The notes: generated from the letters alone by a model not told the origin. 64,000 nucleotides of DNA from Ariolimax columbianus (GCA_036924085.1 JAVGWX010000019.1:3436141-3500140); one strand, 5' to 3'; positions 36,113 through 48,520 are shown, counted from the first letter of the stretch. Translations and numbers: made by a program.

Positions 36113-36455
36113 ATTCAGTTCTGAGATCCATCTTCTAGCTGATTGAGGTGACCAGTTCTGAGATCCATTTTCAAGCTGGGGTGACCAGTTCTGAGATCCA
36201 TCTTCTAGCTGGGGTGACCAGTTCTGGGATCCATCTTCTAGCTGATTGAGGTGATCAGTTCTGAGATCCATCTTCTAGCTGGGGTGACCAGTTCTGAGAT
36301 CCATCTTCTAACTGGGGTGACCAGTTCTGAGATCCATCTTCTAGCTGGGGTGACCAGTTCTGAGATCCATCTTCTAGCTGGGGTGACCAGTTCTGAGATC
36401 CATCTTCTAGCTGATTGGGGTGGTCAGCTCTGAGATCTATCTTCTAGCTGAGTGG
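36113..36455. repeat. 33 bp minisatellite, about 10 copies
   Basis: The unit contains gaccagttctgagatccatc then ttctagctggggt. Starts at 36301 and 36334. A few copies carry tgattgagg in place of tgggg, making them slightly longer. Confidence 0.93.
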
Positions 36456-37332
36456 GGTGGACCTGAACTGGACCGCTTTACCAAGGTCTTGGAAACTTAT
36501 CTTTCTAGGAAAGCAAACATGTAGGTTAATTGTTCACTTAACCATAGTCGGATGATTCCAGCCCATTTATGATTGCTCTCAGAAGAATGAACGACAGTCC
36601 ACGTTTTTTTTCAATAGCCCTCTTCCTCTTTCAAGGCATGGTCCTCACATTTAGCCCAATATTTTTTGTCTACATTTAATAAGCATGCATACTTTAGTTC
36701 TTTCTAATTGAATAGTGTGAAAGTTTTATTTTTAGCTGCTACTTGTCCTTTAAGGAGTACTACCAAGTGAGGAGTATTATTTTTATAATTATTGTAACTT
36801 TATTAAAAATGTATACATAAAAAAAAAACATTTAGCAGGTGCTGTGAAGGTAATCACCTTACATTATGATATCATTTAATGTAATGTATCATTCCAAATG
36901 TTAATTGAAAAGGTAATTAAACAAAAAATTCAGGACATTTATATTAGAAGTGACAAAACTCTGCATGTAATTTATCCTGCGTCTTTGATCATACACACTA
37001 AAATGTTTCTTATAATGATGTTCAAGATTATCCTTTCATTATAGATTACAGCCAAAGCTACGTCTTTTTCGATTGTGTTTTTATGAAAATTCAATTTTGT
37101 TAAAAAATGTGATAATCAAAATTATAATCACTTTTACACATTGTAAGATACCTTGACTTATATATTTCACAACTTCGCCATTGTTATTTAGAATATATTT
37201 ACAAAGCTCAGGAAAATTGCTTGAAAAAACAAAAAGTGATCACACAAAGCGTATGTAAATTGCGGTTTTCATCAAAAAGTTTAGAACACTATTTTTTAAA
37301 TTTTTTTGTCGATTAGAAACCTTGAGCCTTAT
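36456..37332. other. AT-rich stretch, no gene
   Basis: Very AT-rich DNA with many A and T runs and no reading frame of interest. Confidence 0.6.
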
Positions 37333-37735
37333 AAATAACATATTACCTGTTATATAAACGTTTCACTAACTGCCAATAAATAACATATTACCTGTTATAT
37401 ATACCTTTCACTAACTGCCAATAAATAACATATTACCTGTTATATAAACTTTTCACTAACTGCCAATAAATAACATATTACCTGTTATATAAACCTTTCA
37501 CTAACTGCCAATAAATAACATATTTTCTGTTATATAAACCGTTCACTAACTGCCAATAAATAACATATTACCTGTTATATAAACCTTTCACTAACTGCCA
37601 ATAAATAACATATTTTCTGTTATATAAACCTTTTACTAATTGCCAATAAATAACATATTACCTGTTATATAAACATGTCACTCACTGCCAATAAATAACA
37701 TATTACCTGTCACATAAACCTTTCTCTAACTGCCT
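37333..37735. repeat. 45 bp minisatellite, nine copies
   Basis: The unit contains taaataacatattacctgtt then atataaacctttcactaact and gccaa. Starts at 37381 and 37426. tattttctg variants occur in two copies. Confidence 0.95.
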
Positions 37736-38298
37736 GCCAATCACCCAGTACAAAACCACTTCTCCCGTGTGCCCTCTTGACATCATAGGATGCCTCAATA
37801 GCTTTTCTCTGAGTTCCTTTTCTGCGACAAAATGTTCTAGTGTTTACATGACTTTCCTTTCTCAGATTCCTGCAGGTATGTCATTTAATTGCCTCCATTA
37901 CCGACATAGATTTTGTTCCATCATTATAAACAGAAACTGCAAAAGCAACAACAGCGTTTACTATAGTTAGACCATGATTCTTTTTATTGGGAAACAATTT
38001 CAAGATAGCACTGTTCAGTCAATCTTTGACATTTTGTGTATTTCCTTGAAAGCACTGATTTAGTAGTTCATTCCTGTCGCGGTCCTAAAATACTGGTTTT
38101 ATATTAGCCATAACAATAAACATAACAAGAAACATGCACTGATGATGACTTCTTGACCATGTAGCAGGAACCCGCTTTTCCTCTAATTTTTTTTAATGTA
38201 TTTAATTTGTCCAAAAATGCAAGTTATAAAGTTATTAAAATATGAAGCGCGTCAATTACGATGATTTCAAACGATATCTGAGAAACATATAAAAAATT
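37736..38298. other. No gene recognised
   Basis: Unique-looking AT-rich spacer ahead of the SINE. Confidence 0.5.
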
Positions 38299-38553
38299 TT
38301 TTTTTTGGCGTTCGCCTTATTTATCTTAACCCCAAGGAAGTGCGTTGCACTGTGGTTTTTTATTTTGCGCCTGTTGGCCCAGTGCATCCGACTTCAGCAT
38401 GCATTTTATGTAAGGGTCTGCTTAATCCTGCATTTTCTAAGGGTTTGCTTCCCCGTTCCCCGCGGTAACGGCCGGTGCTCTGATGGGGATCGAACCCAGC
38501 ACCTTCTGGTTGTGAGCCGTGCCACTTAACCACTAGGCCACGCCGTTCCCTGT
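38299..38553 (-). mobile_element. tRNA-derived SINE, full-looking copy, minus strand
   Basis: The reverse complement starts with a tRNA-like head: A box tggcctagtggttaag (38527-38540 region) and B box ggttcgatcc (38487-38496), both close to the Pol III consensus. A non-tRNA body follows, and the element ends in ggcgaacgc plus an A-rich tail (the T run at 38298-38308 on the plus strand). A second copy lies at 39931-40100 in the same orientation. Cytoplasmic tRNA function is unlikely because the head continues into a body and the same body recurs. Confidence 0.85.
38485..38540 (-). promoter_or_regulatory. Internal Pol III promoter (A and B boxes) of SINE
   Basis: B box as ggttcgatcc in reverse complement at 38487-38496 and A box as tggcctagtgg at about 38530-38540. 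Spacing of about 34 bases fits a tRNA-type promoter. Confidence 0.7.
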
Positions 38554-39029
38554 AGATACATTATTTGAAAGAGAGTAGATTTGCTCAGCAGATGCCTCTC
38601 CACACACTGAATAATGAAGCTGAAAACATATTTCGGGGAATCTTCATTGCGCCAATGTAAGAATTGCAAACTTTAGAAATCCTGTCGCAAAGGATTCTTT
38701 TTTCAAGAATATCTCCGGCTGTCGTTGAAGTACTGTGTTATGATAAACGCAAGGGTACTAAAGACATGTGTTTCTCGTTGAATGTGACAAGATGTATCGA
38801 CGAAATGAGCGATGATTTACTTACGTTAAATATCAAATGTTTATCTACATTTCACCATTTTTGGGAGAGATTTGATTGGTTGATAGAATCGCGTGATGTC
38901 ATAAGTGGGTCAAAGTGACGCACGGCGCGAGGCACTACACCACCCGGAAATGTGCGGAGTACTTATTAAATAATTGGAAAATGAGGCCGCTCTGTGATTT
39001 TAAAGAATTGTAGGTGGATAGCGTCTTCA
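38554..39029. other. No gene recognised
   Basis: Unique-looking spacer. An 84-codon plus frame at 38664-38918 has mixed composition and no motif I recognise. Confidence 0.45.
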
Positions 39030-39365
39030 TTGATAGGAACATTTGTAGTAGTGGATACAGGCTGCACGTAAAGGGGACAGCTGTAGCGGTGGATACAGGC
39101 TGCACGTAAAGGGGACAGCTGTAGCGGTGGATACAGGCTGCACGTAAAGGGGACAGCAGTAGCGGTGGATACAGGCTGCACGTAAAGGGGACAGCTGTAG
39201 CGGTAGATACAGACTACACATATATGAGACAGCTGTAGCGGTGGATATAGGCTACCCGTAAAGGGGACAGCTGTAGCGGTGGATACAGGCTACACGGATA
39301 GGGGACAGCTGTAGCGGTTGATACAGGATTGGTGTTTGGGGGACAGCCGTCGTGGTGTATACATG
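39030..39365. repeat. 38 bp minisatellite, about nine copies
   Basis: The unit contains ggacagctgtagcggtggat then acaggctgcacgtaaagg. Starts at 39061 and 39099. Right-hand copies are more diverged. Confidence 0.94.
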
Positions 39366-39930
39366 CTACGCCAGGAGTTGGAAGAAAACTTTGATATGTG
39401 CTTGCATATTCTATTTACTAATTCTACCAAGAATCAACTTTACGGTTTAGCTAATTGCTAAATGTTACTAATATCACTGACTGCAAAACAAACCGTCATT
39501 TAAAAAAATACGAACACAAGTCGCAATGTCATTTGTATGTCAACTTCTTGCTTACCCAAATACTGACGAATACCTTGTTTCACGTTAGTATGTTATACAA
39601 TTACTATCTTCGTTGGATTGTCTTGATATATTGAAATGGGTTTTCTGAGCATAAGAATTATCTGGTGGTTCCAGGTCTACGAATTTGGGACTCACTGGTT
39701 TACTCGAACATTCTAATGTAAAAACAATTCAAACCTGACAATGTTAGGGATTGCTCTTCAGAGTGTTCTTATATGGACACAACCATAGAGGATCAACAAA
39801 TAATCAAGGGGTTGTTCAATAGATGACAATATTGTGGTTCAACAGAAGACTGTAGGAGCTGGTGGCTACGTTCTTGGAGGACGTGGTTTTTTTTTGGTTT
39901 TTTCAATATTTTTTTTTAATTAATTTTTTT
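39366..39930. other. No gene recognised
   Basis: AT-rich spacer between the 38 bp array and the second SINE copy. T runs at 39887-39935 belong to the SINE tail. Confidence 0.5.
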
Positions 39931-40100
39931 TTTTGCGTTCGCCTTATTTCTCTAATCCCCAAGGTTGTGTGCGTTGCACTGAGGTTTTTATTTTGCGCCT
40001 GTCGGCCCAGTGCATCCGACTCAGCAGGCATTTTATGTAAGGGTCTGCTTCCTCCTGCATTTTCTAAGGGTTTGCTTAACCACTAGGACACGCCGTCACC
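39931..40100 (-). mobile_element. Second SINE copy with internal deletion (B box lost)
   Basis: The body matches the copy at 38299-38553 from gcgttcgcc to gggtttgctt, then jumps straight to aaccactaggacacgccgt. About 75 bases carrying the B box and adjoining tRNA part are absent. The short ctta shared at the junction suggests a microhomology deletion. The tail is a T-rich run on the plus strand at about 39909-39935. Confidence 0.8.
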
Positions 40101-40324
40101 TGGACGTTGGTTTGAAATTTTCTAGGAATCGGGCTTATCTAGCAATGGTTAAATTAAGTGCCTGCAGACACACTATACCACGACTGCTGGGACAAGAAAC
40201 CGAACAGATAACTTGATAGCAAAAGGGACGAAGAGAATTCACGTGGAAGACGTCGGTTGGAAACAAACATTGTGGTGACGTGGCAAGCATTCTCTCCTGT
40301 AGCATTAATAAGTGCAATGTGTAA

Positions 40325-40415
40325 GTGTGTGTGTTTTGTTTGGTGTGTATGTGTATTTATGGGTCTGTATGTGTATTTATGGATGGGTATGTGTATTTAT
40401 GAATGTTTATATATA
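40325..40415. repeat. Short 22-26 bp tandem repeat, three to four copies
   Basis: gtgtatttatgg recurs with tgtat linkers, followed by a short ta run to 40424. Confidence 0.75.
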
Positions 40416-40732
40416 TATATATAATGAAGTTGAACACTGATTATTGAGCATTCTAAACCGACGCATCGTTACTATCGTGAATACCGTGAAATTATTCTCT
40501 GGCTGAAGATCCCTGCTTCAGATGCTACGCTAAGGGCAATCAAGCGCATGAGTTAGTCACGTTACAGTCGACCCAGCTGTTAATTGCTAACTGTCTATTA
40601 GGGAAGTAGAGTAATAGAGAAAGGCAATTGAAACCTAAAAATCAAATATTTTTTTATTTTTTGTTAACAACTGATTCCGTGAACATGGTCGGTTGTAGAA
40701 TTTCATCTTGGGGCTACAGGGCTTGCTGTGTC

Positions 40733-40915
40733 GCTACCTATGATGTATCTATTGGGCTACCTATACTGCATCTTTGGGGCTACCTTTACTGCATCTTTGG
40801 GGCTACCTTTATTGCATATTTGGGGTTACCTATACTGCATCTTTGGGGCTACCTATACTGCATATTTGGGGTTACCTATACTGCATCTTTGGGACTTATA
40901 TATTGTATTCATGAG
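40733..40915. repeat. 23 bp minisatellite, about seven copies
   Basis: ggggctacctatactgcatc then ttt. Period 23. It runs without gap into the 46 bp array, whose unit looks like two diverged 23-mers. Confidence 0.88.
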
Positions 40916-41640
40916 ACCGCTTATACTTTATCTTGGGGACTACGTACAACTTATCTATAGATCTTTCTATACTTTATCAGGGGGACTACGTACAACTTAT
41001 CTATAGACCTTTCTATACTTTATCTGGGGGACTACATACAACTTATCTATATACCTTTTTAAACTTTATCTGGGGGACTATATACAACTTATCTATAGAC
41101 CTTTCTATACTTTATCTGGGGGACTACATACAACTTATCTAAAGACCTTTCTATACTTTATCTGGGGGACTACGTACAACTTATCTATAGACCTTTCTAT
41201 ACTTTATCTGGGGGACTACATACAACTTATCTATAGACCTTTCTATACTTTATCTGGGGGACTACGTACAACTTATATATAGACCTTTCTATACTTTATC
41301 TGGGGGACTACATACAACTTATCTATAGACCTTTCTATACGTTATCTGGGGGACTATGTACAACTTATCTATAGACCTTTCTATACTTTATCTGGGGGAC
41401 TACGTACAACTTATCTATAGACATTTTTATACTTTGTCTGGGGGACTACGTACAACTTATCTATAGACATTTTTATACTTTATCTGGGGGACTACATACA
41501 AATTATGTATAGACCTTTCTATACTTTATCTTGGGGACTACATACAACTTATCTATAGACCTTTATATACTTTATCTGGGGGACTACGTACAACTTATCT
41601 AAAGACATTTGTATATTTTATCTGTTAGATTAAGTGTCTT
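40916..41640. repeat. 46 bp minisatellite, about 15 copies, dimer of the 23 bp unit
   Basis: Half one contains gggactacgtacaacttatc, half two contains atagacctttctatactttatc cut at 20 as atagacctttctatacttta. Both halves end in ttatct and align with the 23 bp unit to the left. Confidence 0.92.
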
Positions 41641-42659
41641 TTATTTATGAGCCTGACCGAATATTATATATACCACTGCCTATTCTTCATCTATCGGACT
41701 AACTATACTTTATGGTAGTAACTGTACTGTATCTATGTCATTAATTATACGACATTTATGAAAGTAACTATTCTTTATATGTGAAACTATATTTTATCGA
41801 CATATGTAAGACGAACATTCAATGTTATGATATTTATAACAAACTGGTATTTTCTATAATCGCTCGTGTCTGCTAATTACACATGTTGTTCTTTCAGAAT
41901 GAGAATTATATAATTAGATTATAAATGAATATATTTATAAGACTCTGCTGGGAGTTTTCAAAATGGAATTCACGTAAATAATGGCAAACATTTTCAACGT
42001 GTCCTGCAAGTTGTAGTTTTTAATTTTTTCGACATGCACATGGGACAGCCTGAAATGTCTCATCCTATGTGGAATAGAAATCTTTCTTTCAGAAAAGAAA
42101 CATTCAGGAACTACTTAAATACGGAGGGAGTTTGACTTTCTCTAAATGAATGAAATAAATAATTCTAGAAAACAGGACAAGAAAACGTAAATGTATCTGT
42201 TATCCATCAAGAAAATGTCGATAATTTCTTTACGTCGTGACATTGGAAGGAAGGAATGAGAGAATTGCAAATTAATAAAAGAAAACATATAATTCACATG
42301 CACACAATCTTATTCTTGAATTCTTGTCGATCGACAGATAGCAACCATTGCTCATGCCTTTCAGGAAACCTGCACCATAGCTCCTTACATGTTGGCGCAG
42401 TGATTGTTTATGCAGCAATTTGCAGTCTTGGGCGATGAGGTTGCTAGCTCTATGAAAAAGAGGTCCTATTCTTTCCTTCCATGAGAAGGCCTCGCTGTCC
42501 GCTGCTAGAAAGAAAGCTTGCAATGATATTAATAACAAACTCATATCGTGGAATATTGCTATGGAGGGGTAGGCCAAACTAAAATGGTGGTGGGATATTG
42601 CTAGGGAGGGGTAGGCCAAACTAAAATGGTGGTGTTATATTGTTGTATGTGTGGTTGTC
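41641..42659. other. No gene recognised; one small duplication
   Basis: AT-rich, unique-looking. At about 42552-42640 a 47 bp stretch with gctatggaggggtaggccaa is repeated twice. Confidence 0.5.
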
Positions 42660-43045
42660 ATAGTAAGAGTAGCAAGTATATCTTCTCTACAGCTTGGCTA
42701 TCGTATTGATCTTCACTACAGTCTGGCTATTATGTCATCTCCACAGTCTGGCTATTAGGTCATCTCTACAGTCTGGCTATTAGGTCATCTCTACAGTCTG
42801 GCTATTACGTCATCTCTACAGTCTGACTATTAGGTCATCTCTACAGTCTGGCTGTCGTATTGATCATCTCTACAGTCAGGCTATTAGGTCATTCTACAGT
42901 CTGGCTATTAGGTCCTTTCTACAATCTGGCTATTAGGTCATTTCTACAGTCTGGCTATACTGTCCTCTCTGCAACCTATTAGGTTTTTTCTACAGTCTTG
43001 CTATTAGGTCCACTACAGTCTGGCTATTAGGTCCTCTCTACAATG
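42660..43045. repeat. 25 bp minisatellite, about 15 copies
   Basis: The unit contains ctacagtctggctattaggt then catct (42721 and 42746), with length changes in several copies. Confidence 0.9.
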
Positions 43046-43199
43046 TGGTTTTTCAGTATGCATCTGTAGAGTCACGCTATCAAGTATGTTATACTATATT
43101 ATAATTATCAACTAATCAGACTGACAAAGAGATATTCCATACTTTGCAGAGCCAACATACACAACAAAATACTTACAACGTTGGTACAGATGTAGTCAT

Positions 43200-44125
43200 T
43201 GCAGATTCCCGGATACAAGCTTACTGTACGGGGATAGAGCAGATGTGGGCCAGGATACAAGCTTACTGTACGGGCTAGAGCAGATGTAGACCAGGATACA
43301 AGCTTACTCTACGGGATAGAGCAGATGTGGGCCAGGATACAAGCTTACTGTGCGGGGATAGAGCAGATGTGGGCCATGAAACAAGCTTACTGTACGTGGA
43401 TAGAGCGGATGTGGGCAGGGATACAAGCTTACTGTACGGGGATAGAGCAGATGTGGGCAGGGATACAAGCTTACTATACGGAGATAGGGCAGCTGTGGGC
43501 CAGGATACAAGCCTACTGTACTGGGATAGACCAAACTGTGGGCCCGGATACAAGCTTACTGTACGGGGATAGGGCAGCTGTGGGCCCGGATACAAGCTTA
43601 CTGTACGGGAATAGGGCAGCTGTGGGCCCAGATACAAGCTTAATGTACGGGGATAGGGCTGCTGTGGGCCCAGATACAAGCTTACTGTACGGGGATAGGG
43701 CAATTGTGGGCCCGGATACAAGCTTACTGTATGGAGATAGCGGAACTGTGGGCCCGGATACAAGCTTACTGTACAGAAATAGGGCAGCTGTGGGCCAGGA
43801 TACAAGCTTACTCTACGGGGATAGGGAAGATGTGGGCTCGGATACAAGCTTACTGTACAGGAAAAGGGTAGCTGTGGGCCAGGATACCAGCTCACTGTAC
43901 CAGGATATGGCAGCTGTGGGCCCGGATACAAGCTTACTGTACGGGGATAGGGCAGCTGTGGGCCCAGATAGAAGCTTACTGTACGGGGATAGGGCAGCTG
44001 TGGGCTCGGATACAAGCTTACTGTACGGGGATAGGGCAACTGTGGGCCCGGATACAAGCTTACTGTACGGGGATAGGGCAACTGTGGGCCAGGATACAAG
44101 CTTACTGTACAGGGATAGGGAAGAG
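43200..44125. repeat. 42 bp minisatellite, about 22 copies, HindIII site per unit
   Basis: The unit contains ggatacaagcttactgtacg then gggatagggcagctgtgggc. Starts at 43681 and 43723. 42 is a multiple of three, so frames of about 270 codons are open on both strands (plus: DTSLLYGDRAAVGP; minus: LYPGPQLPYPRTVS). No domain outside the repeat. Confidence 0.95.
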
Positions 44126-44965
44126 GGGGGAGGATGACCTAGCTTGAGCAGCAGTGGGGGGGGAGGTGACCTGACCTGAGCAGCAATGGAGAGGGGGGAG
44201 GCGACCTTACCTGACCTGAGCAGCAATGGGGAGGGGGAGGTGACCTGACCTGAGCAGCAATGGGGAGGGTGGTGACCTGACCTGAGCAGCAATGAGGAGG
44301 GGGGAGGTGACCTGACCTGACGAAAGCAGCAATGGGGAGGGGGAAGGTGACCTGACCTTACCTGAGCAGGAATGGGGAGGGGGAAGGTGACCTGACCTTA
44401 CCTGAGCAGGAATGGAGAGGGGGTAGGTGACCTGACCTGAGCAGCAATGGGGAGGGGGGGGATGTGACCTGACCTGAGCATAGCAGCAGTGGGGAGGTGG
44501 GAGGTGATCTGACCTGACCATAGCAGCAGTGGGGAGGTGGGAGGTGATCTGACCATAGCAGCAGTGGGGAGGTGGGAGGTGACCTGACCATAGCAGCAGT
44601 GGGTAGGTGGGAGGTGATCTGACCATAGCAGCAGTGGGGAGGTGAGAGGTGACCTGACCATAGCAGCCATGGGGAGGGGGGAGGTGACCTGACCTGACCA
44701 TAGAAGCAGTGGGGAGGGGGGAGGTGACCTGACCATAGCAGCAGTGGGGAGGTGGGAGGTGACCTGACCTGACCATAGCAGCAGTGGGGAGGGGGGAGGT
44801 GACCTGACCATAGCAGCAGTGGGGAGGGGGGAGGTGACCTGACCATAGCAGCAGTGGGGAGGGGGGAGGTGACCTGACCATAGCAGCAGTAGAGAGGGGG
44901 GAGGTGACCTGACCATAGCAGCAGTGGGGAGGGGGGAGGTGACCTGACCATAGCAGCGGTTTTGG
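44126..44965. repeat. G-rich 35 bp minisatellite, about 22 copies
   Basis: The unit contains gaccatagcagcagtgggga then ggggggaggtgacct. Starts at 44841 and 44876. Left copies vary from about 30 to 43 bp. The plus strand is G-rich with many GGGG runs. Follows the 42 bp array without spacer. Confidence 0.94.
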
Positions 44966-45059
44966 TACAAATAACATTTAAATAAAAATGAGGCGGGGCT
45001 GTGAATGTATATAGTAAGAGAAAATATAGCATTTACAGTGTATGTCTCAATTTTAAATT

Positions 45060-45225
45060 GAAGTGTACAAGATATGCCAGTCTTCCTAGTGTGTGTACAA
45101 GATGTATGAATCATTCCTTATGTAATGTGTACAAGATATGCGGGTCTTTCTAGTGTGTGTACGAGAGGTATGAATCATCCTTTGTGCAATGTGTACAAGA
45201 TTTGTCAGACTTCTCATAGTGTGTA
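45060..45225. repeat. Diverged 35 bp-type repeat, four to five copies
   Basis: gtgtacaagat recurs at about 45062, 45096, 45127 and 45190, with tcttcctagtgtgtg and gaatcat pieces alternating. Confidence 0.7.
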
Positions 45226-46559
45226 TCAATATTACGCTTGACAGACTCATGTGGTGATAAAGACATTTTGAAGATAGAAAAAACATGTAGAAACATGGTC
45301 AGAGGATGGATGCTGGATGAACAAATAATAATCTTAATACTATAGTATACACTGCTGTCAGGGATGGCGTGTAAGAAACGTCGGTGTGGTATGCCACAGC
45401 CTGTTTGTGATGGGGTGTAGCCATTTCCCTCCATCTCTGTCGTGTCTTCCTTAATGGTTAATCTATTTCCACCATGATAGCTCAATCAACTGGAGAGTAT
45501 CGGTAGCAGGGGTTGAACCCCTTACCTTTACCGTGAATAGCGACAGTTCTTTCTCTGCTCTAACCAGACACGTATATAAGACTGACAAATAGGAAGGATC
45601 AAATACAATTTGATATCAAAACTAGCCAAGGTGAGGCGAAACATTGTAAATACATTTTCTAAAAATGAAAAGATAGTTATGGTTTGTGTTTTGATACTGT
45701 CCTCTGCCTGGCAGATTTGACGGCTTAGGAATAAAGGCGGCTCACATCTGAAGTTTGTATACTAGTTAAAAAAAAAAAATGTTACCTATGAAATTAAAAG
45801 ACCTTACGTGTTACCTGAGTTTTGAGCTTGTGCCTTGATTATGCTGGTGAGCAGTATCTCAAGGTTCAACCTCACCTTCAATCATTACATGGATAAAACG
45901 AACCATCAGCTGAGATGTGCGACTTCAAAAGTTAGAACGCCATTTACTACGTTTAAAGAGAAATTAGAAAGAAGAAGTAAACAATTAAAAAAAAATTAAT
46001 TCTCAAAGAACGACTTAAAAAAGATACTGGCCTCTTACCTCTGAAATGGCAGACGTGCACGCCACCTTGGAATGTTCTAACCGTTTCTGAAATATCCAGC
46101 TTCAGGTGGCTTTTTGGCGCTTGAATAGGTATCATATATTCTCTCATACTGTCACTCATATTTCTCTCATATTTTCTCTCATGTTGTCACTCTTTCTCTC
46201 ATATATTATCTAACATCACTTTCATATCACTTTCTAAAATTTATATCCTGCATTTCTTTCATTTTTTCCTGTAACTCTCTGGCTCTCTCCATTTCTCCTT
46301 CCATCACTCATGCCCTCCACTTTCCTTGTAAGTGATAACTCTCGACAATACGAAAGCTGTTTCCTCCACTCATGCTAGGACGATCAATGGCCAAGGACTC
46401 CATGAGCCTGAATTATGTGTGACGTACTGATTTGTCTCAGAAATGGTTGCACCTGTAGGATTTTCATAAGTAAAAACAGACTCGCGACTCATTCCGTCAC
46501 TCGTAGCTAAATTGTGTCTGTTTCCTTAAGTCACCTGCAAACTTAACTAGCGGGAACAA
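45226..46559. other. No gene recognised; weak tRNA-like spot
   Basis: Unique-looking. At 45477-45525 the plus strand has tagctcaatcaactgg and ggggttgaacccc, which resemble A and B boxes but are too close together for a normal tRNA. Possibly a decayed SINE. Confidence 0.35.
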
Positions 46560-47965
46560 TATTAGGTTGGGTAAGAGACACCGGCAGGAGGGGAGGCTAG
46601 TGCTCGAGTCTATCATAGGCTGTATAAACAGAGAGGCACAGCGCAGAGTGGCCAGATGGATGGAAGCAAGCAATGTATATTCTATTCCTCCCAAAAAAAG
46701 AAACCTGAAGCTGTGCACAAACTACCGAACTATCGCACTGATCAGCCATGCTAGCAAGATACTCTAATCATATTAAGAAGGATAGAGAAAATGTTTTAAT
46801 CTCAAATTCACGTGGTCCAAGTAGGTTTTAGGAAAGACAGAGGGACCAGGGACCATATTCCATATGAGGAATATCTAAGAAAAATGTAGACAGTTAATGT
46901 AGACCTGAACAGATGTTTCATTGATTACACCAAGGCCTTCGAAACGGTACAAAATCAGAATATGTGGAACATCATGAAGGAAATTGGTTTCCTGTGTAGT
47001 TATTCATCTCATTGAAACCTTATACCAAGATCAACGAGCCGTTGTCTAGGTATATGGGCAAACATCAGATTGGTTTGCAGTACAAAATGGAGACAGGGAT
47101 ATATCCTCTCACATTTTCTATATAACATATATGCGGAATGTATAATGAGAATATTGAAAGTTTCAATACATTCACGATTGGCTGGTACGAGATTCCAGAG
47201 TTACGATATGCAGACGACACAGTGATACTATCAAGAAGTGCAGAAGGGTTAGAGCAGCTGCTTTCAGCCGTAAATGGACACAGTAAAGATCTAGTCCTGT
47301 TTATAAACATAAATAAAACAAAGACAATGACCACCGACAAAACACAATGTGAGCATAAATTTGCAGTGGGTGGTGAGGAAATAGATCAGGTCACACATTT
47401 GGAATATCTGGGCTCCAGAATTGACAAAAATTGTGACTGCTCGAAAGAAATCAGAAGAAGACTAGCTATGGCAATGTAGAGACTGAACAGCCTGAAGAAA
47501 TTATGGCAGAGAACCAACAAAAACGATAAAAGTAAAAGTCTTGAGATCCTGTCTTTGTCATGTGGCAGCTTATGGCTGTGAAGCATGGACGATTACCAAA
47601 ATATCCAGACAAAGAATCGAATCCTCCTTTGTTACAGAAAGATCATCCGAATACCCTGGACGGAGAAAAAGACAAATGTAAACATTCGGCAAGAGTTTAG
47701 CATAGAGGAGAACAGGTTTTTCAATTCCATTTTGGCTAGAAAATGCAAATACTTTGGTCACATCAAGGGACACAACGGTCTTGAGAGAACAGTGATGGAA
47801 GGTATGGTGCCAGGTAAACGAGGAAGAGGTAGATCAAGAAGACGATGGCACCAAGATATCCAGGAATGCCTGAGTATGACTGTGGCGGAGGCTGGAGTTT
47901 TGGCAAGGGAACGAGTTTTTTCAGACAAAACAGATTGTGATGGGAGCGACGTTCTATAAAGGATA
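46560..47965 (+). pseudogene. Broken LINE reverse transcriptase (second type, no RNase H)
   Basis: Blocks of an RT appear in order on the plus strand: IPPKKRNLKLCTNYRTIALI (about 46685-46745), VGFRKDRGTRDH, VDLNRCFIDYTKAFETV (about 46900-46950, motif A), ELRYADDTVILSRS (about 47195-47235, catalytic YADD), THLEYLGSRIDKN, IRIPWTEKKTNVN, and a basic tail GKRGRGRSRRRWHQDI (about 47812-47860). Stops and frame changes separate them. The order and the basic GRGR-RRRW tail are typical of a widespread invertebrate LINE group that encodes endonuclease and RT without RNase H. It ends just before a ta microsatellite. No target duplication was found. Confidence 0.85.
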
Positions 47966-47975
47966 CGCTACGTGA

Positions 47976-47977
47976 TG

Positions 47978-48015
<38 letters not shown>

Positions 48016-48056
48016 TTATATATGTATATATGTATATTTATATATGTATATACATG
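47976..48056. repeat. TA/TATG microsatellite at LINE 3' end
   Basis: A (ta) run followed by tatgtatatt units directly after the LINE coding end. May have grown from its tail. Confidence 0.9.
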
Positions 48057-48059
48057 TAA

Positions 48060-48520
48060 ACTACAGACACATAGATATGTAGACATGCACGGGCAGACAT
48101 ATGTATGTGTAGCAATATTGACAGAGGCAGGCCCCAACATAAACATTGACATAGACGGGCCAGACCATAAACATTGAGAGAGCCCGCCCCACCCTACACA
48201 TTGAGAGAGGCTGGCCCAAAGACACAGGCATACAAAAAGCAATACACATAGATAAACACATAAATATGTGTACATGCACAAACCTGACACAGGAAGACAC
48301 ACATAGAATGAAGATCAAAGACAGACATAAACTAACACAGGAAATCATACAAAAACTGACGCAGAAAGACACACACACAGACTGACACAGAAAGACACAT
48401 AAACTGACGCAGGAACCCAGATGTCGGCAAACATCCAGTCATACACGCACACAATTAGAGATTAACGTAGACACACATCGAGTCCTGTATGCACACACTT
48501 AGACACACAAATAGACATGA
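48060..48520. repeat. Degenerate CA/GACA-rich tract
   Basis: Irregular acacag, gacaca and acatag units with a block of about 33 bp repeats near 48115-48215 (ccagaccataaacattgaga type). Confidence 0.7.

Noticed and set aside
38485..38553. Genuine tRNA gene on the minus strand
   Set aside because: Both boxes are good, but the sequence runs on into a body that is repeated at 39931-40100 and ends in an A-rich tail, so it is a SINE.
43275..44137. 270-codon frames on both strands over the 42 bp array
   Set aside because: The unit length is a multiple of three. The same stretch is open in opposite directions, and there is no domain or start context.
45477..45525. tRNA gene
   Set aside because: A-box-like and B-box-like pieces are too close together and no cloverleaf can be drawn; at best a decayed SINE.
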